A stretch of DNA of 64,000 nucleotides from Euphorbia lathyris (GCF_963576675.1 NC_088911.1:89371256-89435255), one strand, 5' to 3'; positions 32,878 to 44,973 are shown, numbered from the stretch's first letter. The notes: a model not told the origin generated them from the letters alone. A program made the numbers and translations.

Positions 32878-33156
32878 TGCTTGTGATATTTACTCAGCAT
32901 ATAAATTGTTAAAACGGAAACTGAGTAAATCTGAGTGCTGAGTTGGAAGCTGACCTCTCAAGAGTCAATTCACAACTCTCAAGTCAAGCAGTCTTAGTCA
33001 GCATAGAACTAAAACTGTCTGACTAATCAATCGGCCGTGCTGACCAACACGCTGAGTTAACAAACTCTTAAAATAACATTAAGTCAGCATAATTAAAAGC
33101 GAAAAAGTTACATTAGTTTCTATCCCCCCCTTGGAACTAATTACTAGGGACCAACA
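31689..33156 (+). repeat. Sirevirus-like 3' LTR (1468 bp)
   Basis: Same ends as the 5' LTR. The differences are mostly transitions plus a short indel (around 31906) and a longer (TA)n(TG)n tract at about 32818-32872. Confidence 0.95.
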
Positions 33157-33987
33157 ATAGCTAGGGGAAATGGGTCTCCAGAATTTGCACATATTTAATC
33201 TAGCTCTATTCGCTAAGCAGGGTTGGCAACTCCTTACAAGCCGGAACTATTTAGTTGCTTGCGTCTTTAAAGCAAGATATTACCCACATTTCTATTTTAT
33301 AGAAGCTAACATCATATCTAACCCAAGTTACATCTGGCGCAGCATTTAGAGGCTCAGCCGCTCATTTGTTCGGGTTCTAGACGAGTGGTTGGGGATGGCT
33401 CTAGAATCAACATATGGGAGGACCACTGGATGCCCGATCCAGACAACGCATACATTGAGAGTGAAAAATTAGAGGGCCTGGCTACGAATATAGTGAGGCT
33501 TCTCTGCATTCTTGAGCACAATGTCTGGGATGTTGGTCTGATTGGGGGGCTGCTCAGTACTAAGGACTATGGCTTGATTACTCATATTTTGTTAAGTACA
33601 AGTTGTATCCCTGATTCCTAAAGCTGGACTGGGATTCTAAAGGCCAATTTAGTGTGAAAAACTACTACAAATAACTACATTCAGACTGCTCTAGCCCCCT
33701 AACTCTAGCCTTTGGGATTAATTGGAACACTATGGTATCTCAATGCTCCTCCGAAGGTCTGCAACCTGATCTGGAGAGTCTTGTTTGGCTGTCTACCCAC
33801 ACTGGCTTCTCTACTTGAACATCATGTCCAGGTTAACAATGTCTGCCCGCTATGTTTGCGATCGGTGGAGAATACATTTCATATTCTAGTGGACTGCACT
33901 AATGCTCAAAAGATATGGATTCTGATGCCAGAAAGAAACACCAGAATACATTATCATTGATTTCACGGTTTTATATGATGATTCATA
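33157..33987 (+). pseudogene. Old LINE ORF2, segment 3 (to zf-RVT)
   Basis: Begins with the copia TSD, then MGLQNLHIFNLALFAKQGWQLL (joins segment 2), VGDGSRINIWEDHWMPDP (33385-33440), and a zf-RVT domain: APPKVCNLIWRVLFGCLPT, CPLCLRSVENTFHILVDC (33740-33900). Frame breaks between. The RNase H part is lost; an SME/RTE-type 3' tail lies directly downstream. Confidence 0.8.
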
Positions 33988-34040
33988 TTAGCCGACCCCG
34001 AATCATTTCGGGACTAAGGCTTTATTGTTGTTGTTGTATA
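33988..34040 (+). repeat. SINE/RTE-type 3' tail with (TTG)n
   Basis: GCCGACCCCGAATCATTTCGGGACTAAGGC followed by TTTATTGTTGTTGTTGTA, in short blocks. This resembles the 3' end shared by Au-like SINEs and RTE LINEs of plants. Only the last ~50 bp is recognisable; no tRNA-like head was found. Confidence 0.6.
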
Positions 34041-34234
34041 TCTATTATGATACACGCAATCTTTTTTTACAAAAATATACTTTTTATATATAAAATACTC
34101 GAGCTAAGACTCATTCTCTCATCACGACTTTTTAATTCATGATTGTGTATTTTTATTTTTAACTTTTTAAGAAAGCATATTAAGAGTAGAACTACATCTA
34201 AATGAAAAACTGATTCCTAAAATTGAAACCAAAC
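34041..34234. other. AT-rich spacer
   Basis: No feature seen up to the L1 target site duplication at 34235. Confidence 0.4.
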
Positions 34235-34296
34235 CTTAAAATATATTAATTTTTTTTTTTTGGTAGAAAAGGAAAAGAAAAACGAATAACAACAAA

Positions 34297-37200
34297 CTAC
34301 CCAGGAATTAGCCTAGGGAAGCTAACCCCAATCCTATCTTCTAAGAGAAGATGAGAGATGAAACTAGGGGAAACAGGAAGGGTAGTAACGCCTAACGTCC
34401 CTTCATGGCCCGCCGCCGCCAAGCGATCAGCAACACGATTCTGCTCTCTAAAAATGTGTCTGAACTCTACGAACTCAAAGGAGGAGCAAAGCCTTATAAT
34501 AGCTTTGATGAGGTTGCGACTGTTAAGACCCATAGAATGATTCTCAGAAATCATTTTGATTGCTTCCAAATTATCAGACTCCACAGAGAGCCTCTTAACA
34601 CCCAGCCTTTTAGCAAGATTGATTCCAGTAAGAATAGCCCAGAGCTCCGCAGAAAAGGAAGAACCCAACCCTAAATTCTGGGAGAACCCAGAAAGCCAGA
34701 CGCCCCCTACATCTCTAAGCACACCTCCAACCGCAATCTTACCGTTACTGAGGCAGGAACCATCAGTATTCAGCTTCACAACCCCCTCTCTTGGCCTGCT
34801 CCATCCCACGAGATGGACATCACAACACTGAGAGGCTCTGGCAAGGGACTCTCCTTTGAAACTATCGATAATAGAGAAAAGTTTTTTCGAGAAGAAATCA
34901 GCTAAGTTTGTCATAAAAACAGTTTTATCTCCAAAAATCTCCTCGTTTCTCCATTTCCAAACTTGGTGACAGATAATAGCAAAGAAAATGTCACCATGCT
35001 CCATGTATGGAAGCAACTTTCCTCTAACACCATCAGAGAACCAGTCGACCTCAGAATGTGCCATGAAGGAAGAGAAAATATGGTGTGGGAGAATTTTCCT
35101 CCAAACCTCTTTACTATTAGAGCAATCTCTAAGAGCATGGCACAAAGTCTCAACATGGGCTCTGCATCTACTGCAAGCTCCAGAATCAGCCAAGTGCCTT
35201 CTGTGCCTATCCGAATTAGTAAGAAGCCTGTCCTTAATGCCCAGCCACAGGAAACTCCTAATACGGAAAGGAACTTTAAGGGTCCAAATCGACTTCCACA
35301 CATCCGAGGGAGGATCAGATCTAAAGAGAGAGAAAGCTTCAAGGCCGATTTGCAAGAATAAACTCCATTGTTAGTCAGCGTCCAACAGTGCCTATCCAAG
35401 TCTTCCTCTTGATTACTCACCTTCACTCCCCGCATTCTAAGGAGAGTCTCAAGGCTAAAGAAAGTATCAAACTTTGACCAGATCCAGTCCCCTTCCGAGT
35501 CAACCATATCGGCAATCCTCCAGTTGCGTATATCACTAGGCGGGGGGGAAGAACACACCTCAATTAACGGTTTATCCCCAATCCAGTTATCAAACCAGAA
35601 ACTAATGGACTTACCATTCCCCACCTCTAGGCCAACTCCCAAGCAGAACTCATCAAACACAGCACTAAGTCCTTTCCAGAGGAAGGAACAATTAGCAACT
35701 CTCTCTTTCGGGCCCCCGAAGATTTTGTCTTTCCGATACTTACCACAAAGGAGGCGAACCCAAAGAGAGGAGGGGTTTTGCCACATACGCCAAAGGAGTT
35801 TCATTAATAAAACTTTATTATTGTCCTTTGCTTTCCTAATACCCAGACCCCCAGAATCTTTAGGCTGGCAAACCTCACTCCAAGGCACAAGATGGATCTT
35901 CCTGCCCTCCGCAGCTTCCCCCCACAGGAACCTACGGTTAATCTTGTCAAGATCATTAAGCACAGGATCCGGAAGCTTACAAGCCTGCATGATGTGATTG
36001 GGAGCAGCACAATTAACAGATTGAATTAACGTGAGGCGGCCAGCGAGAGACAGAGTCTTGGCTTTCCAAGTGGCACACTTCGAAATAGCTTTATCCAAAG
36101 TCTCTTTGAAGGAGCCTTTAGACACACGCTCACTATGGAGGGGAACGCCCAGATACTTCCCAAGAGAATCAGTAAGAGGAATACCTGAGAGATCACTTAA
36201 TCTCTTACAGACTCTCTGATTCATATTCTTAGAGCACATCATCCTAGATTTCTGGATATTAAGCTTCTGCCCAGAGGCCGAACAAAAACAATCCAGAATA
36301 TCCATAATGACTCTCAACTGCTCCTCATTACCCTCAAGAAAGATAAGGACATCATCTGCAAAGAATAAGTGAGTCACCTGGGGACAGAAGCTGTTGATCG
36401 CCACAGGGTGGAAACTCCCATTATCAATCGCATCCTGAATCAGGTGAGAGAGCCTCTCCATAGCAATAACAAAAAGGAAAGGGCTCATAGGATCCCCCTG
36501 ACGGATTCCTCTGCCCGGGGAAAATTCCTCCGACATATCCCCATTGACCATAACTTGAAACACAGGAGAAGAAATACATACCTTAATTAAACTTCTCCAG
36601 TTGTCCGGGATTCTAGCTCTCTCAAGGCTCTCCATCAAGAAATCCCAATTAATTCGATCATAGGCCTTCTCTAAATCCAGCTTCAGAGCCACAATGCCTT
36701 TCCTCCCCTTCCTAATCTTCATCGTGTGGACCATCTCTTGGGCGATCACCACATTATCCATCATTTGTCTACCAGGCACAAAGCTACCCTAATTCTGACA
36801 AATGATCGCAGGAAGAATGCCACGGATTCTATTAGCCACAATCTTTGTAACAGTTTTGTAAAGAACATTACAAAGACTGATAGGTCTCATATGCAAAAAG
36901 GAAGAAGGCTTATCAATCTTAGGAATCAGAACCAGGAGGGTTCTATTAACCAGCTCAATATCCTTCGAACCACTGAACACCCCCAAGACAAAATTATAGA
37001 TGCCTTCCTTCACTACATCCCAATGCTTATGGTAAAAGCCCGCCGGAAGACCATCAATCCCAGGAGCTTTAGAAGCCCCAATGCTGAAGATAGCTTGGTC
37101 AATCTCTTTTCGGGAAATAGGTTGAAAGGCCTCCTGACTACAATCCTCACTGATTAAAGGAAATGTAGCAATAGAGTGAGCCCTCTCCAAAAGAACAGGT

Positions 37201-38396
37201 TCCTCTTTGAACAGCTCTCTGTAGAAATCCAGGGCTAAGTTCCGAATAACCTCATCTTCATAAACCCAATCACCATTAGAATCCTTAATGGCCTCAATTC
37301 TATTTCTCTGCCTTCTGATCAGGGTAGAGAGATGGAAGTATTTGGTATTACGATCCCCATCTCTAATCCAGGACTTCCGAGACTTCTGGAACCAAAGGAA
37401 CTCCTCCTGCCTAAGCACAGCCTCCAGCTCCTTCTGAAGGGTTCTGAGGAGGCCCTCAAGGCTATGATCAAACCTCCCCTCCAACCTGCGTTGAATGCCC
37501 TCCATCCTCTTTAATAACTTGTTCTTCCTTCTGATAATATGCCCAAACACATTCCTATTCCACCCCTGCACCTTATTCCTGAACCCTTCAGCAGCTTGCA
37601 GTACATACGAATGAGGTCTCCAACTCTCATGAACGAACTCTTTAAACTTAGGATGGGACTCCCAAGCCAACTGATACCGGAACGGTCTCTTACCCCTAGG
37701 ATGCTTACCTCTCAAAAGTCTAAACAAAATAGGACAATGATCCGAATGACGGAACGGGAGGTTCAACACAGAGCACTCGGGGAAGGAAGTTAGAGCTAAA
37801 ACATTAGCGTAGACTTTGTCCAATCGAACAAAAGTATCATTACGCTTCCAAGTGAATTTATGACCAGAAGCCCCCAGATCGGAAAGCCCACATAAATCCA
37901 TACTATTCTTGTGATGCAGACAGCGATTAACATAATGATTGGATCCCCCTCTCTGATCACTCATAAAGGCGATATCATTGAAGTCACCCGCCACAAACCA
38001 GGGCTCCGAAATGCTGACACTCATAGAATAGAGAACCTCCCAGAGCCGTTTTCGATTAGACAAGATAGGGTCAGCATACACAAGGGTAATAAAAAAGGAA
38101 GTATTGCCGGAAATACTCACTTTACAATGAATGAACTGCTTATCCATGCTAAGAATATCAAAATGAATCCGATCTGGCCTCCAAAAAAGCCAAATCCCCC
38201 CAGCCCGGCCAGTTGCCTCCGATCTAACACAGTGCCAGTTCTTAAACTTCTTAACCACCTCATCTGCTTTCTCACCACTAATCTTAGTTTCCAAAAGAGC
38301 AAAACAAGATGGATTAAACTGCTTAATAAGATCATTAATATGGATACGGGTAGCCTTGCTAGCCGCACCCCTAACATTCCAAAATAACAAATCCAT
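34297..38396 (-). pseudogene. LINE ORF2 (endonuclease-RT-RNase H)
   Basis: Start Met at 38396 (MDLLFWNVRGA). Apurinic-type endonuclease: WNVRGA, LLETK, VYADP, GDFND, SDHCPI. RT: KAPGIDGLPAGFY, RPISLCNVLYK, then TAG 36787-36789 in ICQN-stop-GSFVPGRQ (CAG expected), KLDLEKAYDRINWDF, GIRQGDPMSPFLF and the active site FADDVLIF. zf-RVT: CSRCRAHVETLCHALRDC. A frameshift near 35350 separates the RT side from the zf-RVT/RNase H side. RNase H: NTDGSCLS, SAELWAIL, VESDNLEAI, NRVADRLAAAGH. Otherwise intact. Confidence 0.92.
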
Positions 38397-38427
38397 AGAA
38401 AGGAGGACAACTGACCACACCCCTACC

Positions 38428-39594
38428 CTAAGCTAGGTATTTACTAGGGGCTCTTGAGAGCCTTACCGAGGTACCCCCGGGCCCCCTCTTATCTGGAAAC
38501 GCCAAAGTGTTAAGGCCACTTTTTTGTTTTCCTTTAAGCTTTTTCATATTAGTTTTGTTAACTCCCATAGATTTCCCAATCCCAGGATCAATACCAGGAA
38601 CAGGAATACTAACCTCATTTGAATTCTTCATCCTTCTAGCTGCAAGGGTCAGGGTCCCCCCCTGGGCTTCATCCTTAGAGACAAAAAGTGGGTTCACAGA
38701 TTCAACCAGCTTCTCGACTGGATCTACAGACTCTAATCCTGGAATACTCTCATCCATATGATTCTCATCTTGGTCTGACTCTTGAACTTCCTCAATCATC
38801 AGGGCCCCAAATCTGGACCCAGGCAAGGCTACTGAAGAAACCCCAGCCTCCTTTCTAGCTTTGAGGACAGGCTTCTCCTTGACATTTGGAATAACAGTAG
38901 CTTTAGGAGAAAGGGACTTAGAATTTGTGTTGATATCAGGAGGACGATTGTGAACCACTGCAGGTTGATTCCTACGTCTAGCGGGCCTCTTTGCCACCAT
39001 CCAGGGACCAAAGTTCCCTTCATACCCCTGGTTCCCTCCAGTAATCCGCACACTACTCTCAACCCTCTCTATAACAACCCTCTCCCTTTTAGGGCAACCC
39101 TCCTGAGAATGACCATACATGCCACAATCATAACAGATGTTATGTAAACCTTCATACTCAATAAAGAACACTTTATCCTGAACACAGAACTTAGAAAGTA
39201 AAGGTTTAGCCAGATCAACATCTATACATACCCTAGCAAACTTACCCCTAATGGCCCCAATTGTAGTCTTGTCCACATGGTGGACCTTACCAACAAACCT
39301 CCTATTTTACTCAGAAAGTTTTCACTGTAGTACTCAATGGGAAGGCCCGGGAATCTTACCCAAGTCAAGATCCTGTTAACCGAACAGTCGTGAGGATTAA
39401 AATTAGGAACCCAAGGCCTTAAGGCCAAAACATGATTGGAAATGATATATGGGCCTCCCTTGATAACCGAATTATAATCCTCAACCCTAGTAAATTTAAT
39501 GACATAGTAGTCATTTTCCAGGTCAGTAATACTGACTTTACCTTTCCTTGCCCACTGCGCTTGTATTCTTTGGGCAAAATAGTTAAAACTAATA
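38428..39594 (-). pseudogene. LINE ORF1 (RNA-binding protein), 5'-truncated
   Basis: Starts within the DUF4283-type domain at the 5' end of the insertion (QRIQAQWARKGKVS, NDYYVIKF, LRPWVPNFNPHDC, VRFPGLPIEYYS). A one-base frameshift near 39300 joins FLSKIG to RFVGKVHHVDKTT. The remainder is open: FARVCIDVDLAKPLL, a CCHC knuckle CYDCGMYGHSQEGC (about 39110-39150), then a polar Pro/Ser-rich tail to 38428. ORF1 proteins of plant L1 LINEs bind the element RNA. Confidence 0.85.
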
Positions 39595-39610
39595 CTTAAA
39601 ATATATTAAT

Positions 39611-40799
39611 AAAAATTGATGAGTTAGATTATAATTTTTTATTTAAAAATAGATGGTTAATATCAGTTAATCGAAAAATTAACTTATTATGAATATATAA
39701 GAAAAAAAAGTTAATTAAATAAATATGATATTTATATCAATTTATAAGTGAAAAATATTTAAAAAATCAAATTGATTTTTTACGTGATTTTTTCTAATTG
39801 AATAGGAAATTTAATATTTAAATAATTATAGACTAAATTATTTTAATGAAAAATTACTAATAATTAGTAACTAATAGGGTGGTCCATGATTACTCAAAAT
39901 GCACCGATAAAATTTTTATTAGTCACTTATTAACGGATTGTGTACATTCCATGCTCAAAGAGTATTATAAATAGAGGATATCATTGTCCTTTTTTTTTTT
40001 GAAGAAGGATATGATTGTCCTTAAGTTATAATTTACAAAAAAGCCAAATAAGAAAGAAAGATGCACAGCACATGCTTTTCAAACTAACTCCGTGGTCTGA
40101 GCTGTCAACTATCCGTACTTTTCACATGCAACCAATGTTTCGATCCGTTCCAGTGGACCCCACTCCTTCTAAACGACAAACCCCTATTGAGATGCCGTTC
40201 AGCTTATCGCCGCCTTCCTTTTTATTCTTTCTTCCACACTAATGAAACGTATCGTTTACTCCATTTGTCTTCTCTTCTGCTTAGTAGATGGTTGAGAAAA
40301 TATTTATCAAATTATCTTTTCCATCATGAATTTTATCTTTTAGCATTCATTAGTAATCTATATCATAAATATATAATTAAGTGTGAAAAAAATTTAAATA
40401 AAAATTTAAAAAATATATTGTATTTTGTACGAATTGAATAAAAAAAAATTAAATATTTTACCGAATTTAAAAATATTAATCTCCAATTTTATTATTAAAT
40501 TATAAAAAATATTAATCTGTAACAAGACTCAAGGATCCGTTTGTAATTATTTATATTGAACATAGGCATTTAAGTACTTTCATCATGTTAATTAGAAAGT
40601 ATCCGTTATAATTGAACGGATATATAAAGGGTAGTTAGAGTTAGTTTTAGGTTAAGAAAGATTTGGGGATTTTCTATTTTGTAAGCTTTCATTCCATTGT
40701 TCTCGAATTCAAGGTTCATTTATTCAATGTTCATCATTTCTTTATTCAATTCTGATAATCTGATTTTGCAAGCCGTTAAATAGAGGTTTAGTTCTCAAA
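39611..40799. other. AT-rich DNA, no supported gene
   Basis: 1.2 kb without convincing coding sequence. 40015-40242 and 40187-40441 are short open frames with no recognisable motif. Confidence 0.45.
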
Positions 40800-41546
40800 T
40801 TGCTGAACTTTGGTCTGTGGCAATTGTTAGCACTCTGTGGGCTCTTTGGTTGGCAAGGAACAACCAAATTTTTAAAGATGAAAAACCGGTTACTTTTTTA
40901 CTTTAGGCGTATTTGGAGTGCTATTCGTGAAGCGACAAATCAGGATCGTGGTTTTACTTGGAATTCTTCTGTGAAATTACAAATTCTTAGGGAATTGAGA
41001 ATTGATAGAAGCTTTTCTAGGGGGCCTCATATTATTTATGTGGTTTGGCAACGTCCTCCGGTTGGTTGGACTAAGGTTAATACTGATGCTTCTGTTTTGG
41101 GTAGTCCGGGTGCTGCGGGTGGTGGTGGTATTTACCGATCCTCAAATAGTACGTTCCTTGGTGCTTTTGCTTTCCCCTTTGATGTTTCTTTTCCTTTTTT
41201 AGCCGAGTTGAAGGCTGCCATTTATGCAATTCATACGACTTTTGACAAAGATTAGTGTCACCTTTGGTTAGAGAGTGATTCGACTTATGTGGTTCAGTTG
41301 TTGCGTAGTAGGTCGACTATTGTTCCTTGGGTGGTTCGTCGGAGTTGGATTGAGTGTTTATCAAAATTAAATTCAATGCAAATTATCATTTCTCACATTT
41401 ATCGTGAAGGAAATGCGGTTGCTGATTCTCTTGCATCTTTTGGTCGTATGGTGGATAGTTGACTTTGTTGGGATATTATGACAGATTTTTGTTGCTCGGT
41501 TTTTTTGGATGATCTTGAGATGCGTGGTTCTTATCGCTTCTCTTGA
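40800..41546 (+). pseudogene. LINE-type RNase H relic (zf-RVT tail to end)
   Basis: Frame from LWALWLARN-like ALCGLFGWQGTTKFLK through PPVGWTKVNTDASVLGSPGAAGGGGIYR (RNase H D1), FLAELKAAIYAIH (E), then TAG 41253-41255 (DKD-stop-CHLW), LESDSTYVVQLL (D), YREGNAVADSLASFG (last D) to a stop near 41546. All four acidic residues remain. A short A-run at about 41695-41703 may be the poly(A) tail. The upstream RT is missing. Confidence 0.8.
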
Positions 41547-41703
41547 CTTGGTTTTGGTTTGAGCTTTTGTATTTGGATATTTGTAACTTTTCTCTTTTTC
41601 TTTAATAATATTGGTTCGGGTTTGGTGTGATTTTCAGAGGTGCCAGCATAACTGGGATGTCTGTTTTTTGCACTTTCTCGTTAACCATCCTTTAATAAAA
41701 AAA

Positions 41704-43480
41704 ATGGTATAATGAGTGCAGAATAAAAAATAAAATATCTGTATTTTATATAATAATGTCTGAAATTGGTCCAAATTTACCAACATTAGGGATAAAATTA
41801 CTCTTTGTTGCCAACGTTAGAATTACATAATTTTAAATATTAAGAGTAAAATTGCTTATACATATAAATGTTTGAGATATTTTTACACCTTATCTTTTTA
41901 AAAATAATGTATTAGTTACTCTCCAAAAGAATATATATTAGTATTTTTTTTAAAGGATACAGTATCAATTTTCTATTATTCGTTGTTTTTTTAAGAAAAG
42001 TGTAAATTTGTTTTAATAGTGTAATTTATGGTTCTTCTCTTCAATTTTCTCGACTCTTCTATTTACCAAATTCATCGATTGATCTTTCTGTTCATTGAGT
42101 TTTTTTTTCTTTCGAGTTGTAATTTTTTATTTGAGGAGGAAGAAGGAAGATTGTCTTCATTTTTCCTCCTTGCATCGTTCTGTTTTTTTCTTTGTTCAAT
42201 AAGTTTATTTTAGTTGGATTGCATATATTTTACCAGATCTATTAATTCGTTTGAATTGCATATATTGTTTATTAGTATTTTTCATCTGTAACATTTTCGA
42301 ATTTAGCAAGAACAAAAATAGAAGATCTTATATGTTGATCACTACATCTACGTGGTTATAAAAGAATGCTTCGAATCAGAAGATTCAGAGGAGTTTAGAT
42401 TGGATTACTACTTCTCAGCAAATTTGGAGTTTCAAAGAGTATATGTTTCATCTGTTGTTTGTTTTTACTTGTACTTGTTTTGCTCTTTGTAGTTATTTTC
42501 TTACCTTCATGGATTCTGTATTAGGTATAGTCGTGCTTGTGTAAGATTTTTTTTCTTACTTTTTCTTCTTATCTATGAAATGAAATGAATTGAAATGGTA
42601 TACATATTTTCACACAAAAACAAAACACAGTGTAATTTATGTTTAATATTTTTTAAATAATATTAATTTTACCTTTATCTAATAAAAAAAATTTAAAAAT
42701 GGTGGTTTACTGTTTTTGACTCGTTATTTAACTATATATTAGATATTTCTAACATTATTTATATCTAAAATATTTCTTATGTCAAATTGTTGTGTTTAAT
42801 TTTGAGGATAACCATATTTTAACTTTGTGTTCTTTTTATTTTTTTAGCTAGTAACTAGACATATATATCAAATATACATTTTTATCTTTTTCGAAATCAT
42901 AGAATATTTTATAATATAAAAAAAATATAGAAAGTTATACATGTGTTTCCATCAGAGGAAATAAGGATATGTGTCATGAGAAGATTTACGAATCACACGA
43001 CTATGCATCCCTGATTCCACAGTTGGAATCATGGGATGATAGGCAAGACACTTATTGTCCTTCTTGCAGGTTACATTCACTACCCAAAGGTTGACACGTG
43101 TTTGTAAGTTAACTTAGGGTGTACAATCTGCCCAACTACTAGATTTTTCCCCGACACCTTATAAATGTAACAAGATGTCGTGCAACTAAGTTAACCACAA
43201 ATAATCCCCGCAATTTAGACTTAATTGCTTATCGCTCAGTGCTCCTTTTTCCTAAACTTTGGTAATTTTAGTATTGGAGTGGAGTCGTCAGTCCCTAATC
43301 CCTCATGTGATCTCATTTTTTTATTTTATCTCAAACATCGAAAGAATCCTAGTTGATGTGAAAGGATTACAATAAGATTTACTCATTTCAAGCTGATGCG
43401 ATGAGCGAGGATTGAACATACACATTCATGTATCACATTGAAAAACGTTGGATCCATCATCCTCGCATCCTACCCAAAAC
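41704..43480. other. AT-rich DNA, no supported gene
   Basis: 1.8 kb, strongly AT-rich, no motif-bearing frame. 43080-43200 includes CACGTG near a TATAAATG stretch, which could be a promoter relic, but no gene follows it convincingly. Confidence 0.4.
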
Positions 43481-43970
43481 CCTCATAGATTCCAACAGTA
43501 ATCCTCTTGGATTTTTTAGGACACATTTGACCTTAATATGTGCCTCGAAGAATGCTTGTGCTCATTAGATCTGGTAAATAGAGAGTTCATGGATAGAATC
43601 TCTAAGCAACTGATCTATAATGTAGGAAATGTTCAAGAGGCTACGAAACATAGTCAAAATGGCAAATTGGTAGGAAAAGTTGGACGAAGCTGAAAAATCC
43701 ATCAAGTGCTGGAGCATTCAGGATCTTATCGTTTGATTTACCGAACATTGCACTGTCCGAAGCTGCGCTCACAAGATGGATATATTGCTGAAATCTCAAG
43801 AGGCAGGCTAAAAAGAAGGTCCGGGGAAAAACCATGAAGCACCGCAAGAACTAAGGCAATTGTCTATGTCACGTTCCTTGCCCTATAGTGAGAGCAGCTG
43901 GAAAGAATCTGTTGGAGAAGACTTCTCTCCACCACCAAAGCGCCTTCCATTAAAAAGCATGGCTAAATTA
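43481..43970 (+). pseudogene. Unassigned coding-like relic
   Basis: Codon-like composition and several overlapping broken frames, for example LVNREFMDRISKQLIYNVG at about 43570-43630 and FDLPNIALSEAALTRWIY in another frame at about 43730-43790. I do not recognise the family. It could be a decayed host gene or gag. Confidence 0.25.
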
Positions 43971-43978
43971 TGAAGATA

Positions 43979-44459
43979 TTAATCATTAAGAACATTACAA
44001 AAAACTGGAGGAGGGACAGAAGCCCAGACTCCAAAGCCTGACTCAAAATCAACAGCTTGCACAAGGACATGATTTGAGTGATTCGTTGATCGTGTTACAT
44101 AATTGACATAAAAGTTACACATACCTGCAAAAAGGGATTTACAATCCCAAAAAATCATACCGACCAAAGAAACATACCAACGCACTCTCAAACACTTGAG
44201 AATCAGTTTCAATAAAAACATTTTGCTAACTCAGGCTTTTAATCCAACTTAAAGCTTCACGAACTTCCAAATTTTCAGGTATTAGCAAATCTAGATGACG
44301 ATCGGCTTTTGCAGCAATGAAAGAACCAAAAGTGCATAATAATAACACCATAACCTTACATGTTCGCACTAGAAAGTGTCCATAAATATAACATCATAAA
44401 CTTCCATGTTCGTAACTGTTAATACGCTTCCCGGAATAAAATTGGCCTTTGTGGTTCCA
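43979..44459 (-). pseudogene. LINE RNase H tail, left half
   Basis: Minus-strand frames read EVREALSWIKSL, VFIETDSQVF, CKSLFAGMCNFYVNYVTRS, matching the last part of the plant L1 RNase H. The upstream part continues on the other side of the CRM-like insertion (50143-50330). Confidence 0.7.
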
Positions 44460-44464
44460 GAACT

Positions 44465-44973
44465 TGATACAGATTGAAAACGATAAATGGAGGTTTTAGT
44501 CGTAAACCAACAAAGATCTTATTCTCTAGCTAGACTAGAAGGAGTGAATCCCGATAAACAAGGTATAAACCTTAGTTCTCAATGAGAAATGATATTTTTG
44601 ATTAAAAAGTTCCATATCCTTACAAAATGAGGGTTTAAATACAACCTCTAAAAGATAAGCAAAGGACAGGGACTACCCCTACTAGGGTTACATTACAGTT
44701 AATAATAAGAGGGTAAGATAGGTAATGCGCCCAGACAACAGGTACAGAGGTGCAGGTATGGAGCGTCAGAGGTTGTTGGTGAATTCCTTCGGCAGGAAGT
44801 AAACTTGAGATCCGCCCAGTGTAGTTGTGGTACGCCTCAGGGCGTACGCCTAGATCCGCCCTGCTCGCGTGTCCAGGGGATCCGCCCTCTTAGATACAGC
44901 CTCTGTGGGAACGCCGAAAGGAGATCCGCCAAGGTGCGTGTTATTATTGCTCCCAGTTAGGATGTCCGCATCA
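44465..44973 (-). repeat. CRM-like 3' LTR
   Basis: Plus-strand ends TGATACAG...CCGCATCA. Hosts the end of pol (to 44850). Confidence 0.95.

Larger units (their letters stand above)
21382..33156 (+). mobile_element. Sirevirus-like Ty1/copia retrotransposon, full length
   Basis: 11,775 bp. LTRs 21382-22822 and 31689-33156 both run TGTTGAAACA...GGGACCAACA. The 5-bp TSD ATAGC is exact (21377-21381 and 33157-33161). PBS of the initiator tRNA-Met type, gag with several CCHC knuckles, copia-order pol (protease-integrase-RT-RNase H), then a ~2.9 kb extra coding region and a PPT. The large extra ORF after pol plus the long gag fits the Sirevirus lineage. At least six premature stops and two frameshifts: a dead copy. 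The LTRs differ by scattered transitions and by lengths of a TA/TG microsatellite and a C-run. Confidence 0.93.
34251..39594 (-). mobile_element. L1-type LINE, nearly full length
   Basis: 5344 bp. The 16-bp TSD CTTAAAATATATTAAT is perfect (34235-34250 and 39595-39610), and a poly(A) tail (poly-T on the plus strand) lies at its left end. ORF1 (DUF4283/zinc-knuckle type) is truncated at its 5' end; ORF2 has endonuclease, RT, zf-RVT and RNase H. Disabling changes are few: one frameshift in ORF1, one stop and one frameshift in ORF2. The perfect TSD shows recent insertion. Confidence 0.93.

Noticed and set aside
34963..38387. Many 60-160-codon plus-strand frames across the L1 LINE
   Set aside because: All lie antisense to LINE ORF2/ORF1, with no motifs and no regular start context.
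43080..43200. Possible host promoter with CACGTG and TATAAATG
   Set aside because: No credible gene starts downstream; motifs are short and expected by chance.
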